A stretch of DNA of 64,000 nucleotides, from contig NZ_JAFKOK010000002.1 in assembly GCF_017303295.1 (NCBI RefSeq), positions 124,001-188,000 of the forward strand. Direction: 5' to 3'. The notes under the pieces were generated by a model. It worked only from the letters and a program-made list of their open reading frames with translations, made no database searches and was not told the origin of the DNA. Shown here piece after piece: positions 62,531-64,000 of the stretch (positions are counted from its first letter, which is position 1; every line of letters starts with the position of its first letter). Source of the DNA: Rhodobacter sp. NTK016B. Its GTDB lineage: Bacteria > Pseudomonadota > Alphaproteobacteria > Rhodobacterales > Rhodobacteraceae. The position numbers and the translations under genes are program-made.

Positions 62531-62680
62531 GATCAGTATTCCGACGCAAGGGTGAAGCTGTCAAGCGGGACCGCGATGCGCGCGCCGGTTGCGGTGGGTC
62601 GCCGGACAGGGCAGCGAAATCGCATCGCGCTGTGCCGCGCAACCGGGGATGCGCGGCACGGCAGATCGGGGATCGACGCC

Positions 62681-63973
62681 CTACATCGTCGAGGGCAGGA
62701 ACAGCACCAGCGCCGGGAACATCACCAGAATGATCAGCCGCAGGATGTCGGTCACCACGAAGGGCAGCACGCCTTTGAAGATCGTGGTCAGCGAGACTTC
62801 TTTGGCAATCGTGTTGATGACGAAGACATTGATGCCCACAGGCGGGGTGATCATACCCAGCTCGGCCACCATGACGATGATCACGCCGAACCAGATCGGG
62901 TCGAAGCCCAGATGCATCACCACCGGGAACACGATCGGCACCAGCAGCAGGATCATCGCCATCGTATCGAGGATGCAACCGGCGATGATGAAGGCGATGA
63001 GGATCAGCGCCAGCGTGCCATGCGCCGAGAAATCGAGGCCCACCAGCCATTCGGTCAGCTTCTGCGGCGAACGGGTGATGGCAAGGAAATAGCCAAACAG
63101 CACCGCGCCGATCAGCACCGAGAACACCGATACCGATGTGCGCAGCGATTCCACGAGGCAATGCATGATCTTCGGCCCGTCGAGCTGACCGCGCACGACG
63201 CCGATCACCAGCGTGGCCATCGCGCCGATGGCCGAGGCCTCGGTCGGGGTGGCGACGCCCAGATAGATCGCGCCGACGACCGACACGAAGAGCAGCATCA
63301 CCGCCCAGACGCCGGACAACGCGCGCATCGCCTCGCCGAACCGGAAGGGCTGACCTTCGGGCAGGCCCTTGCGATGGGCGATCAGCACGGTGCCCATATA
63401 CATCAGGATGGCCAGCGTACCGGGGATGATACCGGCGATGAACAATTTGCTGACATCGGTTTCGGTGATGTAGGCATAGATCACCATCACCACCGAAGGC
63501 GGGATCATGATCCCCAGCGTGCCGCCGGCGGCGATGACGCCGGTCGCGGTTTCCTCGCGGTAGCCGAAGCGGCGCATTTCCGGCAGCGCGATGCGGGTCA
63601 TCGTCGCCGCGGTTGCCACGGACGAGCCGCAGATCGCGGCAAAGCCAGCACAGGCGGCGATGGTGGACATCGCCACCCCGCCCTTGAGCGCACCGAACCA
63701 CGCATTGGCAGCGCGGAACATTTCCCGGCTCATGCCCGAATGGGTGGCGAAAGAGCCCATCAGGATGAAGAACACCACCAACGACAGGTGGAAATCGGTC
63801 AGCACTCGGATCGGCGATGTGGCCAGCAGGTTTAAGGCGGGCGTCATGCCACGGATCGCGCCGTAGCCGAACACACCCACCAGCCCCAGCGCGACGCCGA
63901 TCGGCACCCGCAGAAGCAGCATGGCAAACAGGGCGACGAAGCCCGATACGGCGATAAGATCAGCGTAGGCCAC
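62681..63973 (-). CDS. dctM: TRAP transporter large permease (DctM), second system
   Basis: A 430-residue permease with about 12 helices. LRVPIGVALGLVGVFGYG, MSREMFRAANAWFGALKGGVAMSTIAACAGFAAICGSSVATAATM and VIAAGGTLGIMIPPSVVMVIYAYITETDVSKLFIAGIIPG are the DctM consensus. Its start is GTG 63973 with GAGG upstream on the minus strand. It differs from the DctM at 53188, so two TRAP systems flank the esterase/IclR genes. The matching DctQ and binding-protein genes would lie beyond the right edge. Confidence 0.94.
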   Translation of the reverse strand: MAYADLIAVSGFVALFAMLLLRVPIGVALGLVGVFGYGAIRGMTPALNLLATSPIRVLTDFHLSLVVFFILMGSFATHSGMSREMFRAANAWFGALKGGVAMSTIAACAGFAAICGSSVATAATMTRIALPEMRRFGYREETATGVIAAGGTLGIMIPPSVVMVIYAYITETDVSKLFIAGIIPGTLAILMYMGTVLIAHRKGLPEGQPFRFGEAMRALSGVWAVMLLFVSVVGAIYLGVATPTEASAIGAMATLVIGVVRGQLDGPKIMHCLVESLRTSVSVFSVLIGAVLFGYFLAITRSPQKLTEWLVGLDFSAHGTLALILIAFIIAGCILDTMAMILLLVPIVFPVVMHLGFDPIWFGVIIVMVAELGMITPPVGINVFVINTIAKEVSLTTIFKGVLPFVVTDILRLIILVMFPALVLFLPSTM

Positions 63974-64000
63974 GCTTTGCCTCGTCCAATTCCTGATTGT
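63960..64000 (-). CDS. Possible C-terminal end of the matching DctQ (partial)
   Basis: On the minus strand one frame reads NQELDEAKRGLR then TGA at 63962-63960, overlapping the dctM start by 14 bp. The acidic/basic helical tail and the overlap are common for dctQ ends. Only about 13 codons are visible, so this is a suggestion. Confidence 0.4.
   Translation of the reverse strand, partial: NQELDEAKRGLR

Overview
This is a high-GC alphaproteobacterial chromosome segment, most likely from the order Rhodobacterales. The evidence is the hel-type cytochrome c maturation cluster (ccmA-B-C-D-G), the rnc-era-DUF1491 neighbourhood, a DUF1127 protein, a Hint-domain protein, several TRAP transporters and strong GC3 bias. 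A complete Na+-translocating NADH:quinone reductase (NQR) suggests a marine or salt-adapted member. There is no sign of a prophage, conjugative element, CRISPR array, rRNA or tRNA. The only transposase-like gene is a REP-associated (RAYT) type.

Layout. 1-3.0 kb: an ExeA-type AAA ATPase, a polyprenyl-phosphate sugar transferase (edge of an exopolysaccharide locus) and a rhomboid protease. 3.0-9.9 kb: a polar amino acid ABC transporter (ATPase, binding protein, two unusual permeases) in line with two glutamine-synthetase-like ligases and a class I amidotransferase, which looks like a gamma-glutamylation route for an imported amine or amino acid. 10.0-12.9 kb: cytochrome c maturation. 12.9-15.4 kb: DUF1638, an AI-2E-type exporter, and a RAYT gene with its own REP pair. 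15.6-18.6 kb: lepA and an enolase-superfamily enzyme. 18.9-23.6 kb: two tandem signal peptidases, rnc, an EamA permease, era and DUF1491. 23.7-28.7 kb: msrA, prmA, DUF1127 and ruvCAB.

28.7-36.8 kb holds small conserved proteins, a PLP-dependent dehydratase, a hydrolase, an SDR lacking its catalytic Tyr/Lys, a Hint protein lacking its Cys, a two-domain universal stress protein, a PcaIJ-type CoA transferase and L-2-hydroxyglutarate oxidase. 36.8-43.9 kb has an amidase and an agmatine-deiminase-like enzyme, then a divergent signalling unit made of a hybrid histidine kinase, an exported molybdopterin-fold protein and a REC-HTH response regulator. 43.9-51.3 kb is nqrABCDEF with apbE-nqrM divergent from it. 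51.3-52.1 kb has a small membrane protein and a CBS-domain protein.

52.2-64.0 kb is a catabolic region. A TRAP operon (dctPQM plus a metallo-beta-lactamase-fold protein) diverges from an SDR, an FAD-dependent dehydrogenase, an EamA permease and an IclR regulator. It ends with a secreted tannase/MHETase-family esterase and a second TRAP permease cut by the window edge. Palindromes with a GTTCGATAT core lie upstream of both the esterase and pcaIJ and are candidate IclR-type operators.

Two repeat families stand out. One is a composite intergenic element: a conserved box around CCCAAATA followed by a G-rich hairpin, seen in six places. The other is a perfect 25-bp inverted pair of hairpins that begins within the RAYT stop codon.
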